Shown: piece after piece, positions 14,420 to 22,761 of the stretch | Layout of the letters: each line of letters begins with the position of its first letter | How positions within the stretch are numbered: the stretch's first letter is position 1 | DNA from: an uncultured Ruminococcus sp. | Lineage (GTDB): Bacteria; Bacillota; Clostridia; Oscillospirales; CAG-272 | NCBI GenBank assembly: GCA_902762505.1 | Contig: CACWOQ010000031.1 | Span: forward strand, 1-33,963 | DNA: 33,963 nucleotides | Reading direction: 5' to 3' | The notes under the pieces: model-generated | Told to the model about the DNA's origin: nothing | Databases searched by the model: none | Seen by the model: the letters and a program-made list of their open reading frames with translations, nothing else | Position numbers and translations under genes: made by a program

Positions 14420-16456
14420 ATGACTAAAAAGAAGAACGGCAAAACACTGAAAAAACACAACGCAAGGACAAGGCAGAGGCAAAAAAGCGCGGAGCGCAAA
14501 TACACGGGCGTATTTCACGGCTCGTCGTCCGGCTTCGGCTTCATCACCGCGGACGCGGAATACGGCGACAGGTTCGACGCGGATCTTTTCGTGCCGGCGC
14601 GTTTCGTAAAGGACGCGGTAACGGGCGACAGGGTAAAATTCACGCTGCACGCGTTTGACGGCGCAGCCGAAGCGCACGTGTCGGACGTGATCAGCCGCGG
14701 GACGGTCACGTTCACGGGGACTTACAGGTATATAAAGCGGCGCGAGGGCAGCAGACTTACCGTCAGCCACGTGGTGATAGCCGACGACAGAAAGCTATGC
14801 TTTGACACGCTGATACCGCCGAAGCATCTTTCCGACGCGCACGACGGCGACAAGGTCCTGTGCGAGATCACAACGTATCCGGATACCGCGAACAGGATAC
14901 CGGCGCGCGGCATCATCCTGCGCAGCTACGGTCCGTCTGACCGGCTCGGTCCGAACGTCGAAGCGCTGCTTGACGCGTCGGAGATCAGAACAGTCTTCCC
15001 CGCCCCGGTGACGGAGCAGGCTGACGCGCTTTCGCGCCGCCGCGTTCTCTCACGCGGCAGACTCGATCTGCGGGGTGAAAAGATATTCACGATAGACGGC
15101 GCGGACTCTAAGGACATGGACGACGCGATATCCGTAAAGCGTACGGAGGACGGCTTTGAGCTCGGCGTTCATATAGCCGACGTATCGGAATACGTAACGC
15201 ACAACAGCATGCTCGACGAGGAGGCTTATCTGCGCGGTACGAGCGTATATTTCGCCGACAGGGTGATACCGATGCTTCCGCCGTCGCTTTCAAACGGCAT
15301 ATGCTCTCTCAACCCTCACGTCAACAGATACGCGCTTTCGGCTTTTCTTGAAATCGACCATCACGGAAATATAAAAAGCTGCCGCGTGGCGGAGACGGTT
15401 ATAAGATCCGCCGTCCGCGGCGTTTACTCCGAGGTCAACGACGTTTTAGATAAAGGAAACGAAAGCAAATTCTATAAAAAATACGCGCCGGTGTTCGATG
15501 TAGGCGGACTTGACGATATAAACGCGCTTTATAACGCGCTGTGTGAAAAATCGCGGAAGCGCCACGCCATGCAGCTCGATTCGCCCGAGGTGGGCTTCGT
15601 AACGGACGGCGAGGGCAACGTGGTCGACGCCTTTATCAGAGAGCGCGGTACGGCGGAGCGCATGATAGAGCAGTTCATGCTTGCGGCAAACGAAGGCGTC
15701 GCCTCGCTTCTGAAAGACAGCGGTCTGCCCTGCGTATACCGCGTGCACGGCAAGCCCGACCCGGAAAAGCTGCGTTCTCTGTCCGCTTTCGCCCGCGTGA
15801 TCGGCGTCGACCCGTCAGCGATAGAGCATGACGACGTGACGCTTTATAACGTTGAAAAATTCCTTGACGAGGCAAAAAAGAAAGGAAAAGGCGAGATCCT
15901 TTCCTACATGACTCTGCGCTGTATGATGAAGGCGCGGTACGAGCGCGAGCTGTCGCCGCATTTCGGACTCGGCGCGGACTGCTACTGTCATTTCACGTCG
16001 CCCATCAGAAGATATCCCGATCTTGTCGTACACAGGATCATAAAGACCCTGCTCCTGCATAAAAAAACGGAATACTGCCGCGGACTGTTCTCATACGCCG
16101 AAAAAGCCGCTCTCCGCAGCAATGAATGCGAGGACAGGGCGGTTAAGCTCGAGCGTGATATGGACGATCTTTATATGGCAGATCTCATGAAGGACAGGGT
16201 CGGCGAGGAGTATGACGCCGTGATCAGCGGCGTTACGCAGTACGGATTCTACGCGCGCACCGGATTCGGAGCCGAAGGCTTCGTCCGCGTAGGCGCGGTC
16301 GGCACGGAATATATACAGGCTCTGTCCACGCTTACGGTGAAAAACAGACCCTATCGCCCGGGTGACTGCGTCAGAGTGCGCGTCGCCGGCGCGGATCTTT
16401 CACAGCGGCGTATAGATTTTGATCTCATTACCGATAACGGGAGGCAAATATTATGA
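14420..16456 (+). CDS. rnr: Ribonuclease R, 3'-5' exoribonuclease
   Basis: A 678-aa RNB-family exonuclease that degrades structured RNA. A basic N-terminus (KKKNGKTLKKHNARTRQRQ) is followed by a cold-shock domain (~30-75, GSSSGFGFI), a second OB domain, and the RNB catalytic core starting near 225 (DGADSKDMDDAISV, with the metal-binding Asp cluster). SPIRRYPDLVVHR lies near 530, and the S1 domain starts near 595 (GEEYDAVISGVTQYGFYA). The start at 14420 is preferred because a GTG at 14393 lies inside the terminator stem; no good ribosome site precedes the ATG. The smpB-ssrA genes that often follow rnr are absent. It overlaps the next gene by ATGA. Confidence 0.93.
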   Translation: MTKKKNGKTLKKHNARTRQRQKSAERKYTGVFHGSSSGFGFITADAEYGDRFDADLFVPARFVKDAVTGDRVKFTLHAFDGAAEAHVSDVISRGTVTFTGTYRYIKRREGSRLTVSHVVIADDRKLCFDTLIPPKHLSDAHDGDKVLCEITTYPDTANRIPARGIILRSYGPSDRLGPNVEALLDASEIRTVFPAPVTEQADALSRRRVLSRGRLDLRGEKIFTIDGADSKDMDDAISVKRTEDGFELGVHIADVSEYVTHNSMLDEEAYLRGTSVYFADRVIPMLPPSLSNGICSLNPHVNRYALSAFLEIDHHGNIKSCRVAETVIRSAVRGVYSEVNDVLDKGNESKFYKKYAPVFDVGGLDDINALYNALCEKSRKRHAMQLDSPEVGFVTDGEGNVVDAFIRERGTAERMIEQFMLAANEGVASLLKDSGLPCVYRVHGKPDPEKLRSLSAFARVIGVDPSAIEHDDVTLYNVEKFLDEAKKKGKGEILSYMTLRCMMKARYERELSPHFGLGADCYCHFTSPIRRYPDLVVHRIIKTLLLHKKTEYCRGLFSYAEKAALRSNECEDRAVKLERDMDDLYMADLMKDRVGEEYDAVISGVTQYGFYARTGFGAEGFVRVGAVGTEYIQALSTLTVKNRPYRPGDCVRVRVAGADLSQRRIDFDLITDNGRQIL

Positions 16457-17082
16457 AGGTATTACTTGTAAACGGAAGTCCGAACGCAAAAGGATGCACC
16501 TACACGGCTTTATGCGAGGTCGCGCGCGGACTTGACGAATACGGCGTTGAATATGAACATTTTCACATCGGCAGAAAGCCGATATCCGGCTGTATCTGTT
16601 GCGGCACCTGTTCGAGGACGGGAAAATGCGTATTCGACGACACGGTGAACGAATTCGTTAAGCTTGCTTCGGACTGCGACGGCTTCATATTCGGTTCGCC
16701 CGTGTATTACGCGGGGATAAACGGCTCGATGATGAGCTTCATGGACCGCGCGTTCTATTCGTCCGGCAAAAGCGATCCGTTCTCTTTCAAGCCCGCGGCA
16801 GCCGTCGTATCGGCGAGGCGCGCCGGCACGACGAGCGCGCTCGACCAGCTCAACAAATACTTTTTCATAAGGCAGATGCCCGTTATATCTTCGCGCTACT
16901 GGAACATGGTCCACGGAAACACTCCGGAGCAGGTCATGCAGGACGCGGAGGGACTTCAGATAATGAGGATGCTCGGCAGGAACATGGCGTGGTTTTTACG
17001 TATGCGCAAAGCCGCCGGGGACGCGGGTATAACGCCGCCGCAGCCGGAAAAGGACGTTTATTTCACAAATTTTATAAGATGA
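16453..17082 (+). CDS. NADPH-dependent FMN reductase / iron-sulfur flavoprotein family
   Basis: A 209-aa flavodoxin-fold oxidoreductase. FMN phosphate binding: GSPNAKGCTYTAL (8-20). A compact cysteine motif C47, C49, C50, C53, C59 (CICCGTCSRTGKC) follows, and the second flavin loop is GSPVYYAGINGSMMSFMDR. The CxxCxxxxxC pattern is common in Clostridial homologues; in some it binds a 4Fe-4S cluster, in others not. Substrate unknown; quinone, nitro-compound or electron-transfer roles are possible. Translationally coupled to rnr. Confidence 0.88.
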   Translation: MKVLLVNGSPNAKGCTYTALCEVARGLDEYGVEYEHFHIGRKPISGCICCGTCSRTGKCVFDDTVNEFVKLASDCDGFIFGSPVYYAGINGSMMSFMDRAFYSSGKSDPFSFKPAAAVVSARRAGTTSALDQLNKYFFIRQMPVISSRYWNMVHGNTPEQVMQDAEGLQIMRMLGRNMAWFLRMRKAAGDAGITPPQPEKDVYFTNFIR

Positions 17083-17092
17083 GGATAACGCC

Positions 17093-17641
17093 GTGAAAAA
17101 AGAACATCTGCAAAAACTCGTAATGACAGCGCTGTTTCTCTCGATCGGTCTTGTTTTACCGGTAGTGACCGGAAATATCCCGCAGATAGGGAACATGCTT
17201 TTACCGATGCATATACCTGTATTTCTCTGCGCTCTGATCTGCGGATGGCAGTACGCGACGCCGATGGCGTTCGTTCTTCCGCTTCTCCGTTCGCTTATTT
17301 TCCACATGCCGCCCATGTATCCCGGCGCGATAGCCATGGCGTTTGAGCTGATGACTTACGCCTTCGTCTGCGGATTCATTTATTCGAAGATAAAGCGGCA
17401 GAACGTCGGCGCGCTTTACTTCTGTATAATTGCCGCGATGATAGCGGGCCGTGTCGTATGGGGCGCGGCGCAGGTGATCCTGCTCGGGATCAACGGCAGG
17501 ACCTTCACGTTTCAGGCGTTTATCGCCGGAGCGCTGCTCAACGCGATACCGGGTATCATAATACAGCTTATACTGATCCCCGCCGTCATGTTCGCGCTCG
17601 ACAGAACGAGCCTGATACCGTTTCGCAAAAAGGAAGCTTAA
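17093..17641 (+). CDS. ECF transporter substrate-binding (S) component
   Basis: A 182-aa membrane protein with about six hydrophobic segments, fitting the S subunit of energy-coupling-factor vitamin importers. The N-terminal block (MTALFLSIGLVLPVVTG) and the following LLPMHIPVFLCALICGW are typical of one S-component group. The vitamin cannot be assigned safely. The start is a GTG at 17093 with GATGAGG six bases before it. It needs shared EcfA and EcfT subunits from elsewhere. Last gene of the rnr run, followed by hairpins. Confidence 0.85.
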   Translation: MKKEHLQKLVMTALFLSIGLVLPVVTGNIPQIGNMLLPMHIPVFLCALICGWQYATPMAFVLPLLRSLIFHMPPMYPGAIAMAFELMTYAFVCGFIYSKIKRQNVGALYFCIIAAMIAGRVVWGAAQVILLGINGRTFTFQAFIAGALLNAIPGIIIQLILIPAVMFALDRTSLIPFRKKEA

Positions 17642-17650
17642 AAAAGAGAC

Positions 17651-17689
17651 CGGAGGGACACTTGCAATAAAGCAGGTGTCCCTCCCGGT
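17651..17689 (+). terminator. Hairpin terminator after the ECF S-component
   Basis: CCGG plus AGGGACAC (17651-17662) pairs with GTGTCCCT plus CCGG (17677-17689), with one bulged base. The following stretch is AT-rich but has no strong T run. Confidence 0.55.
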
Positions 17690-17730
17690 GTAAATCATAA
17701 AATATATGATATATAATACACAGTTGATCT

Positions 17731-17760
17731 TCAGGCGGCGGGATTTTTCCCGCCGCCTGA
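17731..17760. other. Perfect 13-bp GC-rich hairpin in an intergenic region
   Basis: TCAGGCGGCGGGA (17731-17743) and its exact complement (17748-17760) enclose TTTT, followed by AATTT. It could be a second terminator or a barrier before the BlaI cassette. Apart from this and the hairpin at 17651-17689, the stretch 17642-17837 holds nothing I recognise. Confidence 0.5.
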
Positions 17761-17837
17761 AATTTATAGTGTTCGCCTATTATTTAACAACGTTCTGATA
17801 TACATAAAAAAACAAACAAGAAAAAGTACAAAACCTA

Positions 17838-17866
17838 TTGACAAATTCAAACTATTGTGATAGTAT
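17838..17866 (+). promoter_or_regulatory. Promoter of the BlaI-type cassette
   Basis: TTGACA (17838-17843), 17-base spacer, TAGTAT (17861-17866), preceded by TGTGA. The -10 is overlapped by the first BlaI-type dyad. Confidence 0.75.
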
Positions 17867-17882
17867 AGACTATAGTAATAGT
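17851..17882. promoter_or_regulatory. Two BlaI-type operator dyads
   Basis: ACTAT-TGTG-ATAGT (17851-17864) and ACTAT-AGTA-ATAGT (17869-17882) are two copies of the same 5-bp arms with 4-base centres, 18 bases apart. One overlaps the -10 and one the likely transcription start. This is what is expected for an autorepressed BlaI/MecI operon. Confidence 0.8.
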
Positions 17883-17896
17883 CTGGGAGAAAGAAA

Positions 17897-18247
17897 ATGA
17901 AACTATTCGACAGCGAAATGAAAATAATGGAGTTGATTTGGAAAAATGAACCGATCAGCGCCAAAGAATTGAGTTTGATTGCGAAAAAAGATATCGGTTG
18001 GAATAAAAACACCACATATACAGTGATAAAAAAAGTAATCGAAAAGGGATACGTAAAACGAGAAGACCCCGATTTTATATGTTCTTCTCTCATTTCACGT
18101 GAAGAAGTTAGTAAGAACGAAACAAAAAGCTTGATCGACCGGCTTTTCGGAGGATCGAAAAAAGCGTTGTTTTCTGCATTACTTGAAGATGAGGAATTAA
18201 CACCTGATGATATTGCGGCATTGCGCGAAATGATTGAGAAGAGGTAA
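17897..18247 (+). CDS. BlaI/MecI-family transcriptional repressor
   Basis: A 116-aa winged-helix repressor. The N-terminal DNA-binding domain spans ~1-70 (FDSEMKIMELIW, then NKNTTYTVIKKVIEKGYVKRE), and the C-terminal helical dimerisation part ends TPDDIAALREMIEKR. In this family the repressor is cleaved after an M56 metallopeptidase is activated. It precedes that peptidase by five bases and has two dyads at its promoter. The region is clearly more AT-rich than its neighbours. The GGGAGAAAG site is good. Confidence 0.92.
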   Translation: MKLFDSEMKIMELIWKNEPISAKELSLIAKKDIGWNKNTTYTVIKKVIEKGYVKREDPDFICSSLISREEVSKNETKSLIDRLFGGSKKALFSALLEDEELTPDDIAALREMIEKR

Positions 18248-18252
18248 CTCCT

Positions 18253-19170
18253 ATGCTTTCAGAGTTGTTTTATTGGCTCTTTAACATGAGCATTGTTGCT
18301 TCTTTGACCGGCTTGATTGTTATGCTTTTACGAATGATAAAACGGATTCCACGTCGTGTAGTTACAGTGCTTTGGATTATCCCGTTCATCCGTATGTGGT
18401 TTCCGATAGGCCTAGGCGGGAAATACGGTCTTATGACTATTATTTCACAATTCACAACAAAGACGGTAACTGTTTATGAAAGCGAAACGTTTCCCGCCTT
18501 TACGATGATGAATTCGGTAATGGCGGCAAATTCATATTTTCCTATCACATACAAGGTCGATCTTGTCGGTAAAGTTTTTGAATTTGCATCGATTATCTGG
18601 GCTGTTGTTGCATGCGCTCTTTTACTGACTTTAGCTATTCTGTATTTTGTGACTATACGTGAAATAAAGAATTCAACGCATCTTTTTGAAAACATATATG
18701 CGTCCGAAAAGGTCACATCGCCTTCGGTGTATGGGGTTTTTCGCCCGAAAATCGTCATACCTCCGGAAATGAAGGAGAACAGTAATTTGCATTATATTCT
18801 TCTTCACGAGAAAAAACACATTTGTAGGATCGACAATCTGTGGCGTATTCTTGCTTTTGCAAGCGCCGTGATGCACTGGTTTAATCCTCTTACATGGATA
18901 TTTCTAAAGTGCTTTCTGTCTGACCTTGAAGTAGCCTGCGATGAAGCTGTCCTACAGAAGTTCAGCGATAATGAGAAAAAAGAGTACGCTTCGGCACTTG
19001 TTTCATGTGCAGAACAGAAAACGCTTTTCGTTTCAGCGTTTGGCGGCGCAAAGGTACGCACCCGCATTGAACGGATCCTTTCATACAGAAAGATGACAAC
19101 TGTTTCCACAATATTATTTGCCGTGCTTGTTGCGGCAATTGCATACTTCCTCTTGACAAATGCCTATTAA
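18253..19170 (+). CDS. BlaR1-like M56 membrane metallopeptidase without sensor domain
   Basis: A 305-aa membrane protein. TM segments occur near 10-30, 36-52, 110-135 and 280-300. The zinc motif HEKKH is at 185-189, with a downstream Glu (E226 or E231 in LEVACDEAV) as third ligand. Full BlaR1/MecR1 proteins have ~585-600 aa with a penicillin-binding sensor at the C-terminus. Here the chain ends right after the last TM segment, so the signal must be sensed otherwise, perhaps via the next gene product or the ~50-residue external loop (60-108). It overlaps the surrounding reading frames tightly, as in an operon. Confidence 0.88.
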   Translation: MLSELFYWLFNMSIVASLTGLIVMLLRMIKRIPRRVVTVLWIIPFIRMWFPIGLGGKYGLMTIISQFTTKTVTVYESETFPAFTMMNSVMAANSYFPITYKVDLVGKVFEFASIIWAVVACALLLTLAILYFVTIREIKNSTHLFENIYASEKVTSPSVYGVFRPKIVIPPEMKENSNLHYILLHEKKHICRIDNLWRILAFASAVMHWFNPLTWIFLKCFLSDLEVACDEAVLQKFSDNEKKEYASALVSCAEQKTLFVSAFGGAKVRTRIERILSYRKMTTVSTILFAVLVAAIAYFLLTNAY

Positions 19171-19186
19171 GAAAGGAATGATTGAA

Positions 19187-20179
19187 ATGACTGACAGAAA
19201 GTATAGAAACTATTGGCTGATATCTGTTTTGGCTGTTTTTGCAACATCTTTTTATCCGTTGTATATGGGCGTCAGGGTCATTTATGAAATGATTGCAAAC
19301 GGGACGGTTATGAAAGAGAACTACCCGAAGTATATCATCCCTTATACTCCGATTGCGCTTGCTCTAATAATCGGCATATTGCTGATGCCGCTTTTTATAA
19401 AAGCGTTAAAACGATACGCGCTGGTTGCAGGCGGCGCCATTTCAATCGTTGCTTTCTTTGGCTTTGAACTGTTGTTTGAAAACAAAGTAGTGGTAACTGC
19501 CGCTGAAACGGTTGCAAAGCTTGAAGACTGGCAAATGTATATGTGTTATGTTCCTCCGGAGGGTTGGGGAACGACCGTAACGGAATACAAAACTAAAACT
19601 GCAGTTGAGATTCTAATGGGGGACTACAATCCAGCGTTCAAACTTCATTTCTATTTGATATCTGTCATATTGATCCTTGCGATTCTGAACTGTATCTACG
19701 GTTTTGCTCAAATTGTCAAAACCGGCGAAACCGGAAGAAAAAAAGCGCTGATTCTGCAATCGGTCTCTGCTGCCGCGTTTCTCGGACTTTGTATCCTTGC
19801 TTGTTTTACGGCGTTTTGGCGTGACGGAAATATCATGATTTCTCCGCTATCGGCTTTTCTTATGTCGCTTTTCTTTATCATTCTTGGTACAACAGTCGGA
19901 TTGTTTGTAGGATCTCTTTTACTAAAACGAAAAAAGGAGATCGCGATCTGGGTTCCAACCATCGCTTCAACTATTACTACACTTGTAATGTATATCGGGG
20001 AAATGATATTGCTTCACGCTCACCTTTACAGATTTGGCACAGGCTTTCTCTTTAACGGGATACCCGGAGTCGTGCTTGCACCGATAGATATAATCGTGAT
20101 AATAGCTTCGGGAGTGGTCACGTTCATGCTGATGTATATTGTGACAAAGAAAAACAACGATACTGTTTCTGTTCAATAA
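19187..20179 (+). CDS. Polytopic membrane protein linked to BlaI/M56 cassette
   Basis: A 330-aa protein with about eight hydrophobic segments (roughly 10-35, 52-74, 81-103, 160-185, 195-220, 228-255, 262-288 and 296-325) and a ~55-residue hydrophilic loop after TM3. I do not recognise the family. It starts 16 bases after the peptidase stop. The ATG at 19187 has AAGGA at good spacing; the ATG at 19178 is too close to that site. It is the third gene under the BlaI operators, so it is a likely effector or co-sensor of a cell-envelope response (inference from context only). Confidence 0.75.
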   Translation: MTDRKYRNYWLISVLAVFATSFYPLYMGVRVIYEMIANGTVMKENYPKYIIPYTPIALALIIGILLMPLFIKALKRYALVAGGAISIVAFFGFELLFENKVVVTAAETVAKLEDWQMYMCYVPPEGWGTTVTEYKTKTAVEILMGDYNPAFKLHFYLISVILILAILNCIYGFAQIVKTGETGRKKALILQSVSAAAFLGLCILACFTAFWRDGNIMISPLSAFLMSLFFIILGTTVGLFVGSLLLKRKKEIAIWVPTIASTITTLVMYIGEMILLHAHLYRFGTGFLFNGIPGVVLAPIDIIVIIASGVVTFMLMYIVTKKNNDTVSVQ

Positions 20180-20259
20180 GAATACTGTTTTATTGCAAAA
20201 TAATTATTTACGTTTTGAAATAACTGTTAAAACTACGTCATCTTTTAAATAAACAAAAC

Positions 20260-20297
20260 GCACTTTTGACGGTCTCGGGCTGTCAAAAGTGCTTTTG
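20260..20297 (+). terminator. Terminator of the BlaI cassette
   Basis: A perfect 11-bp stem GCACTTTTGAC (20260-20270) / GTCAAAAGTGC (20282-20292) is followed by TTTT. It may also act on the convergent yigZ operon. Bases 20180-20259 and 20298-20399 show nothing else. Confidence 0.8.
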
Positions 20298-20399
20298 CGT
20301 TATTTATGCGGAAGGATATTATACAGATCAGACAGGTTCACAAATCAAAAGAAAGATCGGGATACCTGCTCTATCGCAAGCGCATCGAAGGTCTCTTTT

Positions 20400-21020
20400 T
20401 TATGCCATATGCTTACCTGCGCGCGTTATTTTCGCCTTTCCCGCGGTAAGCTCGGTGAGCCGTTTTATAAGCGGCTCCGTTTTTTCTTCGGGGACGAGCA
20501 GGCGGTATGTTACCGAATCGAGATATTCGGTCTGATACTGCGGCAGATCGTGCTTGCCGAGCTCGTATCTGACCCTCTCCGCGTCTGAAAACGACACGGT
20601 GACGTCAAGTTTGTCATAAGGTCTGACGGTCACGATCTGCGCGGCTTCTATCCCGTCGGACGCGGCTTTCGTGTACGCGCGCAGCAGTCCCGCGGCGCCG
20701 AGAAGTATACCGCCGAAGTATCTTGTCACCACGACGGCGCAGCCGAGTATATCCTGCTTCCGTATGACCTCAAGCACGGGGAGCCCCGCCGTGCCCTTCG
20801 GTTCTCCGTCGTCGCTGTATCTCGTCATACCGTCGAGCGTGAGATACGCGTAAACGTTGTGACGCGCGTCCGGATACTTCTTTTTGACGGAAAGAACGAA
20901 TTCGCGCGCCTGTCCGTCGTCGCTGACGGGCGACACCGTCGCTATGAATCTCGACTTTTTTTCAACGTATTCAGCCAGAGCCGGGGACGCGACGGTCTTA
21001 TAAGGTTTGAGATCAGCCAT
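20400..21020 (-). CDS. YigZ/IMPACT family protein
   Basis: A 206-aa protein of the UPF0029 (IMPACT N-terminal) plus DUF1949 family. The N-terminal part contains KKSRFIATV, then ARHNVYAY and SDDGEPKGTAGLPVLEVI, both family hallmarks, and TRYFGGILLGAAGLLRAY. A ferredoxin-like C-terminal domain follows (~135-200). Eukaryotic IMPACT modulates translation control; the bacterial role is unknown. The ATG at 21020 overlaps the end of hflX by eight bases and is preceded by GGTGA. A GTG nine bases upstream is an alternative. Confidence 0.92.
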   Translation of the reverse strand: MADLKPYKTVASPALAEYVEKKSRFIATVSPVSDDGQAREFVLSVKKKYPDARHNVYAYLTLDGMTRYSDDGEPKGTAGLPVLEVIRKQDILGCAVVVTRYFGGILLGAAGLLRAYTKAASDGIEAAQIVTVRPYDKLDVTVSFSDAERVRYELGKHDLPQYQTEYLDSVTYRLLVPEEKTEPLIKRLTELTAGKAKITRAGKHMA

Positions 21021-22293
21021 TTTCGTCACCGAGCATTTTCTTCACGGTACCGAGCGTCTTTTTGTCTGTCACGGCGATCACGGTCACATCGTTTTCTCCG
21101 TATTCCACGCTTTTCACGGCGGCGTTTGCGTACAGATAGCTTACGACAGATCCCATGGACTGCGGGATCACAAGCGTTTCCGTCGTTTTTCCGTCGTTTG
21201 CCGTGCGGTCGATCAGCTCTGCGAGCGCGTCCATTCCCTGCCCCGTCAGAGCCGATATGCAGACGCCCGATCTGTTTCTGCCGCCTGCGGGCGGTACGAA
21301 GCCGGCGTCGCGCACGTCGCATTTGTTGAACGCGTATATGACCGGCTTATCCGAGGCTCCGAGCTCGACGATAAGCTGTTCGGTTACGGCGAGCTGCGCC
21401 TCGTATTCCGGATCCGACGCGTCGGCGACGATGAGGATGGCGTCACAGTACATGACCTCCTCAAGCGTTGAGCGGAACGCTTTGATAAGCTGCGTCGGAA
21501 GATTGCGTATGAATCCGACCGTGTCCGTGAGCAGTACCTCCGTACCGGACGGAAGGGTGAATTTTCTCGTCGTCGGATCGAGAGTCGCGAAAAGCTTGTC
21601 CTCGGCAAGGATCCCCGCGCCCGTCAGATAATTGAGCAGCGTCGATTTTCCGGCGTTCGTGTATCCGGCTACGGCTATGCGGAAAATACCGCTTTTGTCT
21701 CGCTTTTCACGCTGAGTACGGCGGTTTTTCTCCATTTCCGCGATCTGTTCTTCAAGCGCCGCGATACGGCGTCTGACGTGACGGCGGTCGCTTTCAAGCT
21801 TTGATTCACCCGGTCCTCTCGTACCGATACCGCCTCCGAGCCTCGACATTTCCGTGCCGTGTCCGGACAGTCTCGGTATGGTGTATTTCAGCTGCGCAAG
21901 CTCGACCTGGAGCTTTCCCTCGCCCGTTCTCGCGTGCAGGGCGAATATATCGAGTATGAGCATCGGGCGGTCGATGACAGTGACGTCGCCTATCGCGTCC
22001 TCCGCGTTTTTGATCTGCGCGGGCGACAGCTCGCCGTCAAAGATAACGAGCTCCGCGCCGGTGCTCTCGCATATGTCTCTGATCTCGTACAGCTTTCCAG
22101 AGCCTATATACGTTCTTGCGTCCGGCGACTCTCTGACCTGTACGACCTCCGCGCAAAGCTCGCCGCCCGCCGTTTCGAGCAGTCTGCCGAGCTCCTCGAG
22201 GCTCGCCTCGCATTCGTGCTCGTCGTCGTGCGAGGTGCGCACGGAGACAAGCACGGCTTTCGTTATTTTTTCTTCTTCAAAAAGCTTTTCCAT
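21013..22293 (-). CDS. hflX: Ribosome-associated GTPase HflX
   Basis: A 426-aa GTPase that binds the 50S subunit and helps split or rescue stalled ribosomes. The N-terminal glycine-rich domain includes YIGSGKLYEI (62-71) and the family block GTEMSRLGGGIGTRGPGESKLE (~146-167). A coiled-coil linker spans ~170-200. G motifs: GYTNAGKST (210-218), DTVGF (257-261), NKCD (~314). The AAGGAGG site is strong. It lies 79 bases after rpmE with a terminator-like hairpin between and no room for a separate promoter, so its expression probably depends on read-through. Confidence 0.95.
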   Translation of the reverse strand: MEKLFEEEKITKAVLVSVRTSHDDEHECEASLEELGRLLETAGGELCAEVVQVRESPDARTYIGSGKLYEIRDICESTGAELVIFDGELSPAQIKNAEDAIGDVTVIDRPMLILDIFALHARTGEGKLQVELAQLKYTIPRLSGHGTEMSRLGGGIGTRGPGESKLESDRRHVRRRIAALEEQIAEMEKNRRTQREKRDKSGIFRIAVAGYTNAGKSTLLNYLTGAGILAEDKLFATLDPTTRKFTLPSGTEVLLTDTVGFIRNLPTQLIKAFRSTLEEVMYCDAILIVADASDPEYEAQLAVTEQLIVELGASDKPVIYAFNKCDVRDAGFVPPAGGRNRSGVCISALTGQGMDALAELIDRTANDGKTTETLVIPQSMGSVVSYLYANAAVKSVEYGENDVTVIAVTDKKTLGTVKKMLGDENG

Positions 22294-22327
22294 AAGTGCC
22301 CTCCTTTTTGTTGGAGATAAAACAAAA

Positions 22328-22358
22328 GGGACAAAACGATGCCTGATCGTCCTGTCCC
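22328..22358 (-). terminator. Terminator or attenuator between rpmE and hflX
   Basis: TGTCCC/GGGACA ends (22353-22358 and 22328-22333) and ATCG-type inner pairing form a stem. On the minus strand TTTTGTTTTA follows directly. Confidence 0.75.
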
Positions 22359-22372
22359 GTTTGCTCGTGTGC

Positions 22373-22579
22373 TTATTTGACTTTTGCGTTCAGACGGCTC
22401 TTGAACTTATCAACGCGTCCGCCGCTGTCAACAAACTTCTGCTTGCCCGTGAAAAACGGATGGCACTTGGAGCAAATTTCAACGCGCATATTGCCCTTGG
22501 TGGATCTCGTCTTCACAACTTCGCCGCAAGCACAGGTGATCGTGCATTCCTGATAGTTGGGATGGATTCCTTCCTTCAT
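22373..22579 (-). CDS. rpmE: 50S ribosomal protein L31, zinc-binding (C+) form
   Basis: A 68-aa ribosomal protein of the large subunit. It keeps the cysteine ligands C15 and C17 (TCACG) and C36 and C39 ([14 protein letters not shown]), so it is the zinc-containing type. [10 protein letters not shown] is the usual N-terminus. The start is the ATG at 22579 with AAAGGA upstream; reading further upstream would enter the leader. Zinc-containing L31 is replaced by a zinc-free paralogue under zinc limitation in some Firmicutes. Confidence 0.95.
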   Translation of the reverse strand: MKEGIHPNYQECTITCACGEVVKTRSTKGNMRVEICSKCHPFFTGKQKFVDSGGRVDKFKSRLNAKVK

Positions 22580-22641
22580 TTCTATGACCGTTCCTTTCTT
22601 TCGGCACCCGCATTCCGTGGTCGGGGCAAAAAACGCTGCCT

Positions 22642-22663
22642 TATACACGGAACTTCCGGTATA
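22642..22663 (-). promoter_or_regulatory. Leader hairpin of rpmE, possible L31 autoregulatory element
   Basis: The ~110-base leader of rpmE contains a strong hairpin on the minus strand: TATAC and CGGA pair with TCCG and GTATA around loop AGT, with one bulge. L31 leaders are known in Firmicutes. Whether this one belongs to that class was not tested. Confidence 0.45.
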
Positions 22664-22693
22664 CCTCTGAACTGATTAAAAATCGTACGATAT

Positions 22694-22722
22694 AGTATAT
22701 CACATAAATTCCGTTTTTGCAA
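22694..22722 (-). promoter_or_regulatory. Extended -10 promoter of rpmE
   Basis: On the minus strand TTGCAA (complement of 22717-22722), 17-base spacer ending TGTGA, TATACT (complement of 22694-22699). Confidence 0.7.
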
Positions 22723-22761
22723 GATGTTTTCAGCGATTTTTTTAAATTATTTGTAAACACT

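Noticed and set aside
20307..20450. Short plus-strand open frame (~47 codons) after the BlaI cassette
   Set aside because: It runs antisense into the end of yigZ, has no ribosome site and follows a terminator; no family seen.
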